A stretch of DNA of 45,429 nucleotides from positions 1 through 45,429 of the forward strand of contig JBEHYA010000005.1 of assembly GCA_048498415.1 (NCBI GenBank). The letters are read 5' to 3'. Shown piece by piece: positions 1-9,380 of this stretch; position 1 is the stretch's first letter, and each line of letters starts with the position of its first letter. Both the position numbers and the translations under genes were made by a program. Origin of the DNA: JBEHYA01 sp048498415. GTDB taxonomy: Bacteria > Pseudomonadota > Alphaproteobacteria > UBA9219 > RGZA01. The notes below the pieces were generated by a model. That model ran no database searches and was not told the DNA's origin. It saw nothing but the letters and a program-made list of their open reading frames with translations.

Positions 1-1093
1 CCATGCCTTCTTTAAAAATATTGGTGTTGTTGGAAGCAAGCTGCAGGCCGGATTGCAGCACGGTGAGCATGATCTGCTTCTCACCCACGCGCGCCGCGAT
101 CTTATCGGCTTCGGCTTCGCTGAACAGGGTGCGCTTCATCATTTCCACCACCGAACGCTGGGCGCCGCGCACGGTATTGATACCGGCGTTGCCCGAAGCA
201 ATGATGCGGTCGGTCAGGTTATTGCTGGTGGCATCCACGCTGCGCAAAATCTGCAGCGGGCCGCTTTCCAGATCCTTGTCACGCTCGGCGGTAAGCGCAG
301 CGATCTTGCCTTCGATTTCCTTCAGCTTTTCCTGGGCTGAGGTGTGATTATCGCCGGCAATCGTCACCTTGTCGCTGAACGTCGTATCCTTCTTGAGGAA
401 CGGCATGGCACCCAGGAAGCGGTTGAGCGGTTTGGCGTCGTTTGCATCCTGCTCGGCCACTTTTTTATCGACAAAAGCCTGCGCCCGGTCGACATCGGCC
501 TGCGCGCGGGCTTTATCGCCTTCCAGGCCGGCCAGATCTTTCACAATCTGGTCGTTGCGCTTCACCGCGGCCGACAGTTCTTCCACCGTCTTGCCGGTTA
601 CGCGCGCCTTACGCAGCACTTCTACAAGCGCCCGTGCTTCATCCACGCCGCCCAGCATTTTCTGCAGGCTGTCCAGCACGGCCGTGATATCCGCTTTGGT
701 GCGGCCCTTCAGCTCCTCGATCAGGCGTTCCACGTTCTTCAACGCGGATTCCAGATCTTCCGACTGTTTGAAGGTGTAGTATTCCTGGAACGCCCGGTAG
801 TTTTCCTGCAGCTGTTCCATGTTCTGCTTGTGCGGATCCAGCTTGTCGGCGATCGCGGTGATGATCTCCTGCTGGGTCAGCGTCGAATCTTCGACAATTT
901 TGGTGAACGGGTTGTTCTTGATATCGAGTTCGCGCGCGGTTTCCGCAGCGACTTCAATCTCTTCGCGCACCTCTACTTTGGTGGTTACCTTTTCCTGCAC
1001 CTTGACGGCGCTGGCGGGGGCGTTAGCCGCCCCGCCGGTGGCGGCACGGAGTTGTGCGGCGCGTTCGCGGATGTCTGCAAATTTATCAACCAT
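1..1093 (-). CDS. Partial coiled-coil protein of unknown function (3' end outside window)
   Basis: Reading the minus strand from the ATG at 1093 gives an uninterrupted frame of 364 codons that runs off the left edge. An SD-like AAAGGGA precedes the ATG. The product is rich in Glu, Lys, Ala and Gln and has long heptad-like stretches; the N-terminal ~40 residues are Ala/Val-rich and probably disordered. No signal peptide, membrane segment or catalytic motif is visible. The C-terminal visible part (helical, ending QLASNNTNIFKEG) gives a faint impression of TelA-type toxic-anion-resistance proteins, but this is too weak to name it. Plus-strand frames over the same stretch are shadows: their Phe/Leu/Arg-rich translations are what antisense of an Ala/Glu/Lys-rich gene yields. 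Confidence 0.8.
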   Translation of the reverse strand, partial: MVDKFADIRERAAQLRAATGGAANAPASAVKVQEKVTTKVEVREEIEVAAETARELDIKNNPFTKIVEDSTLTQQEIITAIADKLDPHKQNMEQLQENYRAFQEYYTFKQSEDLESALKNVERLIEELKGRTKADITAVLDSLQKMLGGVDEARALVEVLRKARVTGKTVEELSAAVKRNDQIVKDLAGLEGDKARAQADVDRAQAFVDKKVAEQDANDAKPLNRFLGAMPFLKKDTTFSDKVTIAGDNHTSAQEKLKEIEGKIAALTAERDKDLESGPLQILRSVDATSNNLTDRIIASGNAGINTVRGAQRSVVEMMKRTLFSEAEADKIAARVGEKQIMLTVLQSGLQLASNNTNIFKEGM

Positions 1094-2034
1094 GGTTTCG
1101 TCCCTTTCGTTGGTTTTTAGGCACAAAAATCCAGCTTCCCTGCGCTAGCGCGCATGGCTTCCGGTCTTCACTCAATTGTCAGAATTGCCGTGCTGACGGG
1201 CCTTTAAGGCCCTTCCTTACACGTTGGGTAGTCGTTGGCTTGGCTGTTTCATGGTCTGTCCCTTTGTTGAAACCGAAGTCAAAAAAATGGCGTAGAAATC
1301 CCGTTTCCCGGCGCGAGGTTTCGCGCGGAATTTCGTTTTTTACGTTTCTGGAAGTTACAAACGCGGGCCGGCTTACAAGCCTTGGCGCGGCGTTCGATTT
1401 TCTATTGGTTCAGCACTGTCAGTCATTTCAGCATAGCCCCACTGTTCGAGGTTAAACCAAGACCGGCCTTGCCCGCGTTATCTGCGGATCCGGGTAGAAT
1501 TAATTTTTTCGATTTTCTCTGGAAGTAACGGAAGGTTGCGAGCCCTTGCGTTAAGGAATTAACAGAGGTTGTGGTGAATGATGCGTCATCGTTCTTCCTT
1601 TCAACCGTACGGCGTAAATAACGTCGCATTTAATCCTTTATGTTTCAGTTTTCATAATCTGTCCCGAGATCACGAAAACCCTTATTTAATCGATAATATA
1701 CACGCTTTTGAGGGGTGGGTCAACGCAAACCGGACGCCGCATCAACGCAACTAATTTAAAAATTCGTTTCATTCGAAGCGTTAAAAATGAAAATTAATTT
1801 GCGCGAATTCGTGTGGGTGAATCTGTGCGCGTTCATGAAATTTTAAATCACGCGCACGACCTTTTGATGCGAAGCGTCACGCACATTATAAAGACGCATA
1901 AAGAAATTGTGCCCAGATTATTCTTTTATAATGCCACGGTTTTTCTGAACGGCTTTTTGTTACCGCGCGATCTAGATTCTTTTCATCACGCGCCGCTGCG
2001 GCAGGCGCTTCACACCCGATAAGGAGACAGAACC
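1094..2034. other. Long intergenic region without a convincing gene
   Basis: This 940-bp stretch separates the divergent coiled-coil gene and the 49-residue gene. Short frames (for example 1813-2022 plus and 1423-1629 minus) have no good ribosome site or recognisable composition. The part from about 1650 to 1800 is AT-rich and likely holds promoters. A loose dyad, GTGCGCG at 1825-1831 with CGCGCAC at 1851-1857, and a small hairpin GGGCC/GGCCC near 1198-1212 are visible. I cannot assign a function to either. Confidence 0.5.
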
Positions 2035-2184
2035 ATGGCTAACCAAGATAACTGGAACCCATCGCAGGATCAGCAAAACAAAAATCAGGGGTACGGTCAG
2101 AACCGAAGTAAAAATCAGCAGGATGATGTGAAGAACAACCCGCAGAAAGCGCGCCAGGGCGGCTTCAAGGGAAGTTCAATCTGA
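2035..2184 (+). CDS. 49-residue hydrophilic Asn/Gln/Lys-rich protein
   Basis: The ATG at 2035 follows a strong ribosome site (AAGGAG, 7 nt spacing), and the frame ends at TGA 2182-2184, just before a strong terminator. The peptide has about 49 residues, is dominated by Asn, Gln, Lys, Asp and Gly, and has no hydrophobic stretch, so it should be soluble and disordered. The C-terminal KARQGGFKG recalls the KGG-type stress proteins, but it has no proper repeat of that motif. Good SD plus dedicated terminator argue for a real monocistronic gene. Function unknown; a stress-induced, desiccation-type role is speculation. Confidence 0.7.
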   Translation: MANQDNWNPSQDQQNKNQGYGQNRSKNQQDDVKNNPQKARQGGFKGSSI

Positions 2185-2232
2185 TAACGCTGCATTTCTG
2201 ATCAGGCCGATAACGGTCGGATCAGGCATACC

Positions 2233-2273
2233 CACCCGCCATTTTCCTCACAGAATGGCGGGTGCGGTTTTTT
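2233..2273 (+). terminator. Rho-independent terminator of the 49-residue gene
   Basis: Perfect 11-bp stem CACCCGCCATT (2233-2243) / AATGGCGGGTG (2254-2264), a 10-nt loop, then CGG and six T at 2268-2273. It lies 49 bp after the stop codon of the small gene. Just upstream, 2199-2225 has a weaker TGATC/GATCA dyad. Confidence 0.9.
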
Positions 2274-2287
2274 ATAGAGGTATGAAA

Positions 2288-2992
2288 TTAGCCGTAATGA
2301 ACCCGCTGGGGGTCTTTCATCGGCGGGATGCGCGAGCGCTCCCACATATCATCGAACTGCAGGCGGTAGGCCTCCGCAATTGCGGCGGAACGGATCTGGA
2401 TGATTTTAAGCGGCTGGTGATCCTGAAAATGGATGATGCCGAGATTATCCCCGTATAAATAGAACGGCACATGCGCAAAATATTTCTGCGGGTACCAGCG
2501 GTAATCGGTGTACGACGAACATTCGAAGTTACAATCGTTGTCGCGGATGATCGCCTGCTGTTTCGGCAGATCCTCGCGCTCCCGCTTTAGGGCGGCCATG
2601 CGCTCGATATGCACATTGGAATAATCCTGCATCGCGGCGGTAAACAGCTTTTCATCCACGCCAATCTGGCGCACCAGGCCGCCATACATGCGCACATGCT
2701 CGTAGACATGATCGAAGAATTTCACGATGCCGTCATAACCCGTGAGCACATCGACGCCTTCCGGCTTCATGCGCACGCCGTCATGCGCGGTAAATTCGAT
2801 GCCGGCCTGTTCCAGCGAACGGCGCAGCGATTGCTGGGTGCGGATTTCCGGCTCGTTGATGTTGTTCTCAAAGCGGTGAATCGTTTGTTCGCTGATGCCG
2901 GTACGTTCGGCCAGCTCGGTGCGCGACCAGTTAAGCAAAGCGCGGGCAGCGCGCAGCTGCGAAGATGAAAAATGCTGTGACGTGACAATCAT
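2288..2992 (-). CDS. XRE-family transcriptional regulator with long C-terminal domain
   Basis: 234 residues. Residues ~10-65 form a Cro/C1-type helix-turn-helix (LRAARALLNWSRTELAERTG, then SEQTIHRFEN). The segment from ~75 on (GVDVLTGYDGIVKFFDHVYEHV onward) is a conserved-looking alpha/beta domain without a motif I recognise. HTH proteins of this plan are common in Alphaproteobacteria and usually bind an unknown ligand. It is transcribed away from the neighbouring hydrolase at 3278 across a 285-bp gap, an arrangement typical of a regulator acting on itself or its divergent neighbour. The plus-strand frames inside it are shadows. Confidence 0.88.
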   Translation of the reverse strand: MIVTSQHFSSSQLRAARALLNWSRTELAERTGISEQTIHRFENNINEPEIRTQQSLRRSLEQAGIEFTAHDGVRMKPEGVDVLTGYDGIVKFFDHVYEHVRMYGGLVRQIGVDEKLFTAAMQDYSNVHIERMAALKREREDLPKQQAIIRDNDCNFECSSYTDYRWYPQKYFAHVPFYLYGDNLGIIHFQDHQPLKIIQIRSAAIAEAYRLQFDDMWERSRIPPMKDPQRVHYG

Positions 2993-3277
2993 CCTTTAAA
3001 GCAACGTCTAAAAAACTATCATCGCATTTCTGCGGATGACAAGCTTTTAATCAGCGGCTTAGATGAAAGCATTATACGTCGAAAAGCCCGTATTTGCCGG
3101 ATTTCGCGCGCCTTCTGCTGCTTGCGTTGCACTTTTTAATCAGCCAGAATATTCACGCTCATTCGCGGCTGCGAGATAACTCGCGCCGGCGCGCATATGT
3201 TTTAATTTGATATGGCTTGACTCATTTTCTGAATCTCAATTTGCTTATACGACATTTTTTAACGACGAGCCCCCGGC

Positions 3278-4294
3278 ATGAACACCCATACCCCCGGCCC
3301 TATTATTTCTACTTCCAAGCCTCGTTTCCTGATGTGCCCGCCGGATTATTATTCGCCGCAGCCGCCCGGTAAAACCGCCAATAAATTTGAAATTGAGGGC
3401 TGGCGGCTGTACGACGAGAACAAGCCGAAGTTCATGAAGATTGCGCACGAACAATACGATGCGCTGCAAGTCGCCTTTATGCAGGCCGGCATTGAAATCA
3501 CCGAAATCAAGCCTGTGAAGGGCGAAAACGACCTGGTGTTTATGGCCGATCAGTCCCTGACGCTCCTTCGCATCGGCGCGGCGTTCAAAAGCAATTTGGA
3601 AGCGGTCACGATCATGAGCCGCTTCACCAACGCCAACCGCGTCGGCGAAATCGCGCATTGCGAAAAATACTTCCGGCAAAGTCATCCGGAACGCACACTG
3701 CATCATTCGCAGCACCCGTTCGAGGGCAAGGGCGATAATTTATACGATGCGTTCCGCGACCTGTATTGGTCGGGCTATGGCATCAACCCCACCCCGGAAA
3801 CTGCCGCCGCAGCCCGTTCCGACCGGCGCGCCCATGCCGATCTGGCACGCCTCACCGGCGTTCACGTGGTGAGCCTGGCGGTAAAAGAACCGTTCTTCCA
3901 CATTGATACGGCGCTTGGCCAGCCGCTCACCTATGGGCATCTGGTTTGCTATCCCGGCGGGTTTCAGCCGGGCCAGTTCGAGATCCTGAAACAGAAAGCC
4001 TTCGCCGATTTCGGCCTGAAAGCCGAAGACTACCTGATTGAAGTCGATGAAAAAGACGCACTGCATTACGCCTGCAATCTGGTGTGCAGCGGCGATACCG
4101 TATTCATGACCGCCTGCAGCCAGGATTTACGCGACCGCGTAAAAGCAAAAGGCTATAATGTCGTGACCGTGGATATGAGCCATTTCATCAGCGCCGGCGG
4201 GGCCATTCATTGCCTCGTCAACGATATCAGCGAAGTGCGCGTGCCGGGCGGCCTGATCCGCAAGCACGGCGGCCACCACACCCTCGCCGCTTAA
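3278..4294 (+). CDS. Dimethylargininase/amidinotransferase-superfamily hydrolase
   Basis: 338 residues matching the guanidino-modifying enzyme fold (DDAH, arginine deiminase, amidinotransferase). Visible landmarks: RFLMCPPDYY near residue 16, the NDLVFMAD segment that corresponds to the substrate-carboxylate strand, FFHIDTAL with the catalytic His near residue 207, and the nucleophile Cys in GGAIHCLVND near 313. Family members hydrolyse guanidino groups, releasing citrulline from methylarginines or related compounds; the exact substrate cannot be read. The stop is 1 bp from the convergent ArgE-like gene, which also handles arginine-related substrates. The upstream divergent XRE gene may regulate it. 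The ribosome site is weak (GACGAG). Confidence 0.88.
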   Translation: MNTHTPGPIISTSKPRFLMCPPDYYSPQPPGKTANKFEIEGWRLYDENKPKFMKIAHEQYDALQVAFMQAGIEITEIKPVKGENDLVFMADQSLTLLRIGAAFKSNLEAVTIMSRFTNANRVGEIAHCEKYFRQSHPERTLHHSQHPFEGKGDNLYDAFRDLYWSGYGINPTPETAAAARSDRRAHADLARLTGVHVVSLAVKEPFFHIDTALGQPLTYGHLVCYPGGFQPGQFEILKQKAFADFGLKAEDYLIEVDEKDALHYACNLVCSGDTVFMTACSQDLRDRVKAKGYNVVTVDMSHFISAGGAIHCLVNDISEVRVPGGLIRKHGGHHTLAA

Positions 4295-4295
4295 A

Positions 4296-5486
4296 TCACG
4301 CCGCCAGTTGATGCGGCGCGATGGGCGTGCGCGCATAATTACCAATCCGCCCCATCATGCCAAGGCAGGCGCGCAGTTCGCTGCCATCAATAAATTCATC
4401 CGTCATATGCGCCTGGTTGATGCTGCCGGGCCCGCAGATCACGGTTTTCGCAAACCCGAACTGGCTGAACACGGCGGCTTCACACACATATTTCACGACG
4501 CCCGCTTCCGTGGTGCCGGCCAGTTGGGCGGCCAGCGCAAGCGCGTCTTTGTCCGTGCAGGCAAACCCGTTATTGCCAACCGCCGCCTTTAATTCGATGG
4601 TCGCCTTGCCATGGCGCGCGGATAAATAGCTTTCGATGGCGCGCGCGGCAACCGGTGCCAGCGCCTGTTCGATGGTTTCCGCGCCGAGGCCCGGCCGCCC
4701 GCGGTAATCCAGATGGATATGCGTATGCGGCGCAATCACGTTATGCGTGTCGGAAGTCTGCCACCGCGTCACGGCAAAAGAAGCGTCGCCCAGAATATCG
4801 CTGCCCAGTAGCGGCCGCAGTTCAGCCTGCGCGCCGTTCAGGGCCGCGATGAATCCCACCGCCAGCATGTTCGCGCAGGTGGTGTCGGCATCATTAACTT
4901 TAGAGGCATGCCCGCCGGTTGCATTGAATTCAATATTGATATCCGCGCGCGATTTGTGCGCATGGGCCACCTGCATGTTGGTCGGCTCGCCGACAATGCA
5001 CAAATCCGGTTTAATGCCGCGCTGCTTCAGCGCCTGCACCGCCCACGGCACGCCCTTGCAGCCCACTTCTTCATCATAGGAGAACACCATGTAAATGGGC
5101 TTCGCCAGCGTGAGCGTGCTCCATTCCGGCACGGCGGCCAGCACGCAGGCCAGAAAGCCTTTCATATCCGTACTGCCGCGGCCGTAAAAACGATCTCCCG
5201 CTTCACGCAAGGTGAAAGGATCGCTCGCCCAATCCTTGAGATCGCCCACCGGTACCACATCGGTGTGGCCGGAAAGCAGAATGCCGCCCGGCACATCGGG
5301 GCCAAGGCGGGCAATGATATTGGCCTTGGTGTTTTCCGCATTCATCACAAAATCAAGGTCAGCGCCATGGGCTTTTAAATAGCGGCCGATATATTCCACT
5401 ATATCCAGATTGGAATTGCGGCTGGTGGTATCAAACTTCACCAGGTCTTTGAGAATGGAAATGGAATTTTTGTATATATCGCTCAT
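4296..5486 (-). CDS. argE: Acetylornithine deacetylase (M20 family)
   Basis: About 396 residues from the preferred start at 5486 (MSDIYKNS); upstream in-frame starts at 5492 and 5555 would add sequence rich in Arg/Pro that the family lacks. Metal-ligand motifs of M20 peptidases are present: SGHTDVVPVGD, YGRGSTDMKGF, the catalytic EE pair in FSYDEEVGCKG, and GEPTNMQVAHAHK. A Gly-rich GGHASK segment belongs to the dimerisation domain, and the C-terminal GPGSINQAHMTDEF supplies the last ligand. It would cleave N-acetylornithine to ornithine, or another N-acyl amino acid, in the cytosol. Its 3' end abuts the convergent amidinohydrolase gene. Confidence 0.88.
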   Translation of the reverse strand: MSDIYKNSISILKDLVKFDTTSRNSNLDIVEYIGRYLKAHGADLDFVMNAENTKANIIARLGPDVPGGILLSGHTDVVPVGDLKDWASDPFTLREAGDRFYGRGSTDMKGFLACVLAAVPEWSTLTLAKPIYMVFSYDEEVGCKGVPWAVQALKQRGIKPDLCIVGEPTNMQVAHAHKSRADINIEFNATGGHASKVNDADTTCANMLAVGFIAALNGAQAELRPLLGSDILGDASFAVTRWQTSDTHNVIAPHTHIHLDYRGRPGLGAETIEQALAPVAARAIESYLSARHGKATIELKAAVGNNGFACTDKDALALAAQLAGTTEAGVVKYVCEAAVFSQFGFAKTVICGPGSINQAHMTDEFIDGSELRACLGMMGRIGNYARTPIAPHQLAA

Positions 5487-5635
5487 CAGCATCACCGGAA
5501 GATGTGGTTTAACCCCGCCATACCAGCGCGGCGCGCGTGCACAGGCAAAGCCCATTTTAAATGGCGATTTCCCCGCCAGCAGGTGTCAATTTTCTTACTA
5601 CCGAGCCGGCCGAAGCCTCGTATATGCTACGAATC

Positions 5636-7105
5636 ATGACGGAATATGACCTGGCCATCATCGGCGGCGGCATTAACGGCACCGCGATCGCGCGCGATGC
5701 CGCGGGGCGCGGGCTGCGCGTTGTATTAATCGAACAAGCCGATCTTGCCAGCGGCACATCCTCGGCTTCCAGCAAACTCATTCACGGCGGCCTGCGCTAT
5801 CTGGAACAGGGCGGCTTTAAACTGGTACGCGAAGGGCTGGCGGAGCGCGCGCGGCTTTTGCGCACGGCCCCGCATATTATCTGGCCCACGCGTTTTGTGC
5901 TGCCGCATCACCCCGGCCTGCGCCCCGCGTGGTTGCTGCGCCTTGGCTTATATATCTACGATCTGCTGGGTGGTGCCGAGCGGGTGCCGGGCTCGAAAAG
6001 CCTCGATCTGCAAAGCGATGTAGCAGGCGTTAGCCTGCAGCCGCGTTTTAAAAAAGCGTTCGAATATTCCGATTGCCGCGCGGATGATGCGCGCTTCGTC
6101 GTGCTGAACGCCGTGGATGCTGCCGCGCATGGCGCAACCATTCTCACCCGCACACGCCTTGAACGCGCGGCGCGCGCCAACAATGCGTGGCAACTATCAT
6201 TGAGTACCGGCCAAACCATTTCGGCGCGCGGTCTGGTGAACGCGACCGGCCCGTGGATCGAACAGGTGAATGCCACATTACCTGTTAAAAAACATGTGCA
6301 TGTGAAGCTGGTCGCCGGCAGCCACATCGTGGTGCCTGCGTTGTTCAATCACGATAAGGCCTATATTTTCCAGAATAACGATGGCCGCATCGTCTTTGCC
6401 ATTCCCTACCAGCAGCATTTCACCCTTCTCGGCACCACGGATTATCCGTTCACGGGTGATCCCGCTACGGTCGCGGCTTCGCCAGAAGAAATCAGCTACC
6501 TCTGCCAGTTGGCCAACAATTATTTCAGGCAAAGCATCACGCCCGCCGATGTGGTCTGGCATTTTGCCGGCATTCGCGCGCTGTACGATACGCATGAACG
6601 CAGCGCCAAGAATTTGTCGCGCGATTATCTGCTGGATGTAGAAGATACGGGCGGCAAAGCGCCGCTGCTATCTGTATATGGCGGCAAGCTCACCGCCGCG
6701 CGCCATCTGGCGGAAGTCGCGGTAACCAAGCTTGCGCCTTATTATAATATGCAGGGCGCCTGGACGGGCACCGCCCCCCTGCCCGGCGGTGATTTTGCCT
6801 ATGATGGCCTGCCAGATTTAATCAACGCCACGCTAAAACAATGGCCGTTCCTTACCCCCGCGCATGCCGAACGCCTCGCCCGCGCCTATGGCACCAAAGC
6901 AAAAGATATACTCGGCCATGCCACCAGCCTGCCCGATCTTGGCGAATATTTCGGCGCGGATTTAACAGCCGCGGAAGTCCGTTACCTGATGCAGCACGAA
7001 TGGGCGCGCACACCCGAAGATGTGCTGTGGCGCCGCAGCAAGCTGGGCTTGCATCTGAACGCTTTGCAGCAGGCAAGTCTCGCCCGCTTTATGGAAACCC
7101 GCTAA
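5636..7105 (+). CDS. glpD: Aerobic glycerol-3-phosphate dehydrogenase
   Basis: 489 residues from ATG 5636, chosen because it places the FAD-binding Rossmann motif at residue 8 (AIIGGGINGTAIARDAAGRG), as in the family. The longer frame from 5561 adds an unlikely leader. Other landmarks are GTSSASSKLIHGGLRYLE, typical of GlpD, LVNATGPW, and the C-terminal DAO_C-type domain (LPDLGEYFGADLTAAEVRYL, then WARTPEDVLWRRSKLGLHL). It oxidises sn-glycerol-3-phosphate to dihydroxyacetone phosphate and feeds electrons to the quinone pool at the membrane. It is followed after 17 bp by glpK, a glycerol-use operon. The ribosome site is weak. Confidence 0.96.
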   Translation: MTEYDLAIIGGGINGTAIARDAAGRGLRVVLIEQADLASGTSSASSKLIHGGLRYLEQGGFKLVREGLAERARLLRTAPHIIWPTRFVLPHHPGLRPAWLLRLGLYIYDLLGGAERVPGSKSLDLQSDVAGVSLQPRFKKAFEYSDCRADDARFVVLNAVDAAAHGATILTRTRLERAARANNAWQLSLSTGQTISARGLVNATGPWIEQVNATLPVKKHVHVKLVAGSHIVVPALFNHDKAYIFQNNDGRIVFAIPYQQHFTLLGTTDYPFTGDPATVAASPEEISYLCQLANNYFRQSITPADVVWHFAGIRALYDTHERSAKNLSRDYLLDVEDTGGKAPLLSVYGGKLTAARHLAEVAVTKLAPYYNMQGAWTGTAPLPGGDFAYDGLPDLINATLKQWPFLTPAHAERLARAYGTKAKDILGHATSLPDLGEYFGADLTAAEVRYLMQHEWARTPEDVLWRRSKLGLHLNALQQASLARFMETR

Positions 7106-7122
7106 GAAGGTAAGCTTTAATA

Positions 7123-8616
7123 ATGAATCATTATCTTCTGGCCATCGATCAAGGCACCACATCTTCCCGCGCCATTGTGTTTGATGCGGCGCTGAAGGTG
7201 GTGGCGATTGATCAGAAAGAATTTCCCCAGCATTTCCCGCTGCCGGGTTATGTCGAGCATGACGCAGAAGACATCTGGCGCAGCGTCGTCGCCACGATAA
7301 AAGGCGCCATTGCCAAGGCAGGGATTGAAGCGGGCCAGATTGCGGCCATCGGCATCACCAACCAGCGCGAGACCACGGTGATATGGGAACGCGACACCGG
7401 CAAACCCATTCACAACGCGATTGTCTGGCAAGACCGCCGCACCGCCGATACCTGCGCGCATCTCCGCCATCAGGGCGCCGAGCCGATGATGAGCCGCAAG
7501 ACAGGCCTGCGGCTTGATCCATATTTCTCCGCCACAAAAATCGGCTGGATCCTTGATCATGTCCCGGGTGCCCGCGAACGCGCGCGCAACAACCAACTGG
7601 CATTCGGCACCATCGACTGCTTTTTACTCTGGCGCCTCACAGGCGGGCGCATGCACGCCACCGATGCCACGAATGCCTCGCGTACCGGCCTTCTTGATAT
7701 CCATACCGGCGCGTGGGATAACGAACTGCTGGCGCTTTTTAATATTCCAACGCCTTTGCTGCCCGATGTGCGTGACTGTGCCGCCGATTTTGGCGTGACC
7801 TTGCCCGAACTATTCGGTGCGCCTATTCCCATTCACGGCATCGCGGGCGACCAGCAGGCCGCCACGGTGGGTCAGGGCTGTTTTTCACCGGGGATGATGA
7901 AATCCACCTATGGCACCGGCTGCTTTGCGCTGCTGAATACGGGCGATAAAGCCATTCTCTCCAAACATCAGCTGCTCACCACCATCGCCTACCAGCTGGA
8001 TGGTAAGCGCACCTATGCGCTGGAAGGCTCCATCTTTATCGCCGGTGCCGCCGTGCAGTGGCTGCGCGATGGGTTGAAGTTCATCAGCAAATCCAGCGAA
8101 GCCGATGCGCTGGCGTTGCAAGCGCACGAGACGGAAGAAACCTATCTTGTGCCCGCTTTCACCGGTCTTGGCGCGCCGTGGTGGGATGCAAAGGCGCGCG
8201 GGGTTTTATGCGGGCTCACGCGCAACACCGGTGCGGCCGAAATCACCCGCGCCGCACTGGAATCCGTCGGCTATCAAACCCGTGATTTGTTAGAGGCCAT
8301 GCAGGCCGACTGGCCCGCCGCCCACGATACCGTTTTACGCGTGGATGGCGGCTTAAGCGCCAGCGCCTTTACCATGCAGTTCCTTGCCGATATCTTAAAT
8401 GCGCCGGTCGACCGGCCCGTGGTCATGGAAACCACCGCACGCGGCGCCGCCTATCTGGCCGGTTTAAAAATCGGTATGGTGCCGGGACTGGAAAGCTTTG
8501 CTGCCCATTGGCAGCTGGATACCCGATTTACCCCGAAGATGAACCCCGCCATCCGCGACCACAAATGGGCCGGCTGGCGCGATGCGGTAAAGCGCACGCT
8601 TAGCCACGCGGGCTGA
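7123..8616 (+). CDS. glpK: Glycerol kinase
   Basis: 497 residues, the normal length. FGGY kinase features: N-terminal LAIDQGTTSSRAIVFD, NQRETTVIWERDTG with the glycerol-binding Arg-Glu pair, VWQDRRTA, GIAGDQQAATVGQGCFSPG carrying the catalytic Asp, YGTGCF, and the C-terminal GLGAPWWDAKARG and DGGLSAS nucleotide loops. It phosphorylates glycerol with ATP to glycerol-3-phosphate, the substrate of the adjacent glpD product. It lies 17 bp behind glpD, evidently co-transcribed. Its 3' end overlaps the convergent carbonic anhydrase gene by 17 bp. No glycerol facilitator or GlpR regulator is next to it. Confidence 0.97.
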   Translation: MNHYLLAIDQGTTSSRAIVFDAALKVVAIDQKEFPQHFPLPGYVEHDAEDIWRSVVATIKGAIAKAGIEAGQIAAIGITNQRETTVIWERDTGKPIHNAIVWQDRRTADTCAHLRHQGAEPMMSRKTGLRLDPYFSATKIGWILDHVPGARERARNNQLAFGTIDCFLLWRLTGGRMHATDATNASRTGLLDIHTGAWDNELLALFNIPTPLLPDVRDCAADFGVTLPELFGAPIPIHGIAGDQQAATVGQGCFSPGMMKSTYGTGCFALLNTGDKAILSKHQLLTTIAYQLDGKRTYALEGSIFIAGAAVQWLRDGLKFISKSSEADALALQAHETEETYLVPAFTGLGAPWWDAKARGVLCGLTRNTGAAEITRAALESVGYQTRDLLEAMQADWPAAHDTVLRVDGGLSASAFTMQFLADILNAPVDRPVVMETTARGAAYLAGLKIGMVPGLESFAAHWQLDTRFTPKMNPAIRDHKWAGWRDAVKRTLSHAG

Positions 8617-9280
8617 TTGACTTGAATTCGCCGGTTTCGGCATTCATCTGCAAGATTCCGCCGGTCGCCGTATTGATGACCCAGCCCTGAACGCTGAGCA
8701 TACCGGCTTGAAGCGCGCGCTGCACCGACGGGTAACTATATAAATTCTTCACATGCTGGCGCACGGATTGCTGCGTAAAAGCGTGCAGTAAATTCGCGTG
8801 GTCTTTGCATTCCGCGCGGGTTTTTTCCAGCACGCCATCCAGGCACGTCAGATAACGCGGCAGATAATGATCCTGCGCCGTCGCGCTGTTATTCAGCTTG
8901 GCTTTCAGGCCGCCGCAATCGGTGTGGCCGGCCACCACAATCATTTTTTTTCCGTCTTCGCCAGCCGGGATGTGATCGAGGAAAAATTCCAGCGTCGCGC
9001 CAATGCTCACGCTTTCGGCAATCTCGCCGGATGGCGAAATATCCTGCGCGGTCATTTTATCGGCGGCGCGCTTATCCATCACCACGCGCGCGGCGATGTT
9101 GCGGAAGATCAGCGCCGAGCCTTTGGGGATGCCGATATCGACAATCGGGTCGAGGCGCGCATCGACGCAGCCGATATACAGCACGCAGGGCCGGTGAATG
9201 GGCGGCTGCGCCTGCACGTAAGTCGGAAGCGCCTCCTGCAGGGCGCGGACGTTATTTAATATTTGGCTGACGGTAAGCAT
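8600..9280 (-). CDS. Beta-class carbonic anhydrase
   Basis: 226 residues from ATG 9280; a GTG at 9325 would add 15 residues and neither start has a clear SD. Zinc-binding motifs are plain: CVDARLD (Cys and Asp-Arg dyad) and HTDCGG (His and second Cys), with the QGWVINTATGGI segment near the C-terminus. It interconverts CO2 and bicarbonate in the cytosol. The stop codon lies inside the 3' end of glpK on the other strand. Confidence 0.94.
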   Translation of the reverse strand: MLTVSQILNNVRALQEALPTYVQAQPPIHRPCVLYIGCVDARLDPIVDIGIPKGSALIFRNIAARVVMDKRAADKMTAQDISPSGEIAESVSIGATLEFFLDHIPAGEDGKKMIVVAGHTDCGGLKAKLNNSATAQDHYLPRYLTCLDGVLEKTRAECKDHANLLHAFTQQSVRQHVKNLYSYPSVQRALQAGMLSVQGWVINTATGGILQMNAETGEFKSISPRG

Positions 9281-9380
9281 GGGGCGAAACTGGCTATCGC
9301 CTGCTGCAAAGTCAATTTTGGGCACCCGGAATCAGTCCGAGGGGCCGCTCTAAATCGTTCTGTTTATGCAATGTTCTTCT

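Noticed and set aside
344..1120. Long plus-strand frame (258 residues) over the first gene
   Set aside because: It is antisense to the minus-strand coiled-coil gene, which has a start, SD and a plausible composition; the plus-strand product is Phe/Leu/Arg-rich with no motif.
1813..2022. 69-residue plus-strand frame starting at GTG
   Set aside because: No ribosome site, no recognisable composition, and it ends just before the SD of the 49-residue gene; more likely leader or promoter DNA.
3217..3250. Promoter TTGACT ... TTATAC upstream of the amidinohydrolase
   Set aside because: The spacing of 22 bp is too long for a normal sigma-70 promoter.
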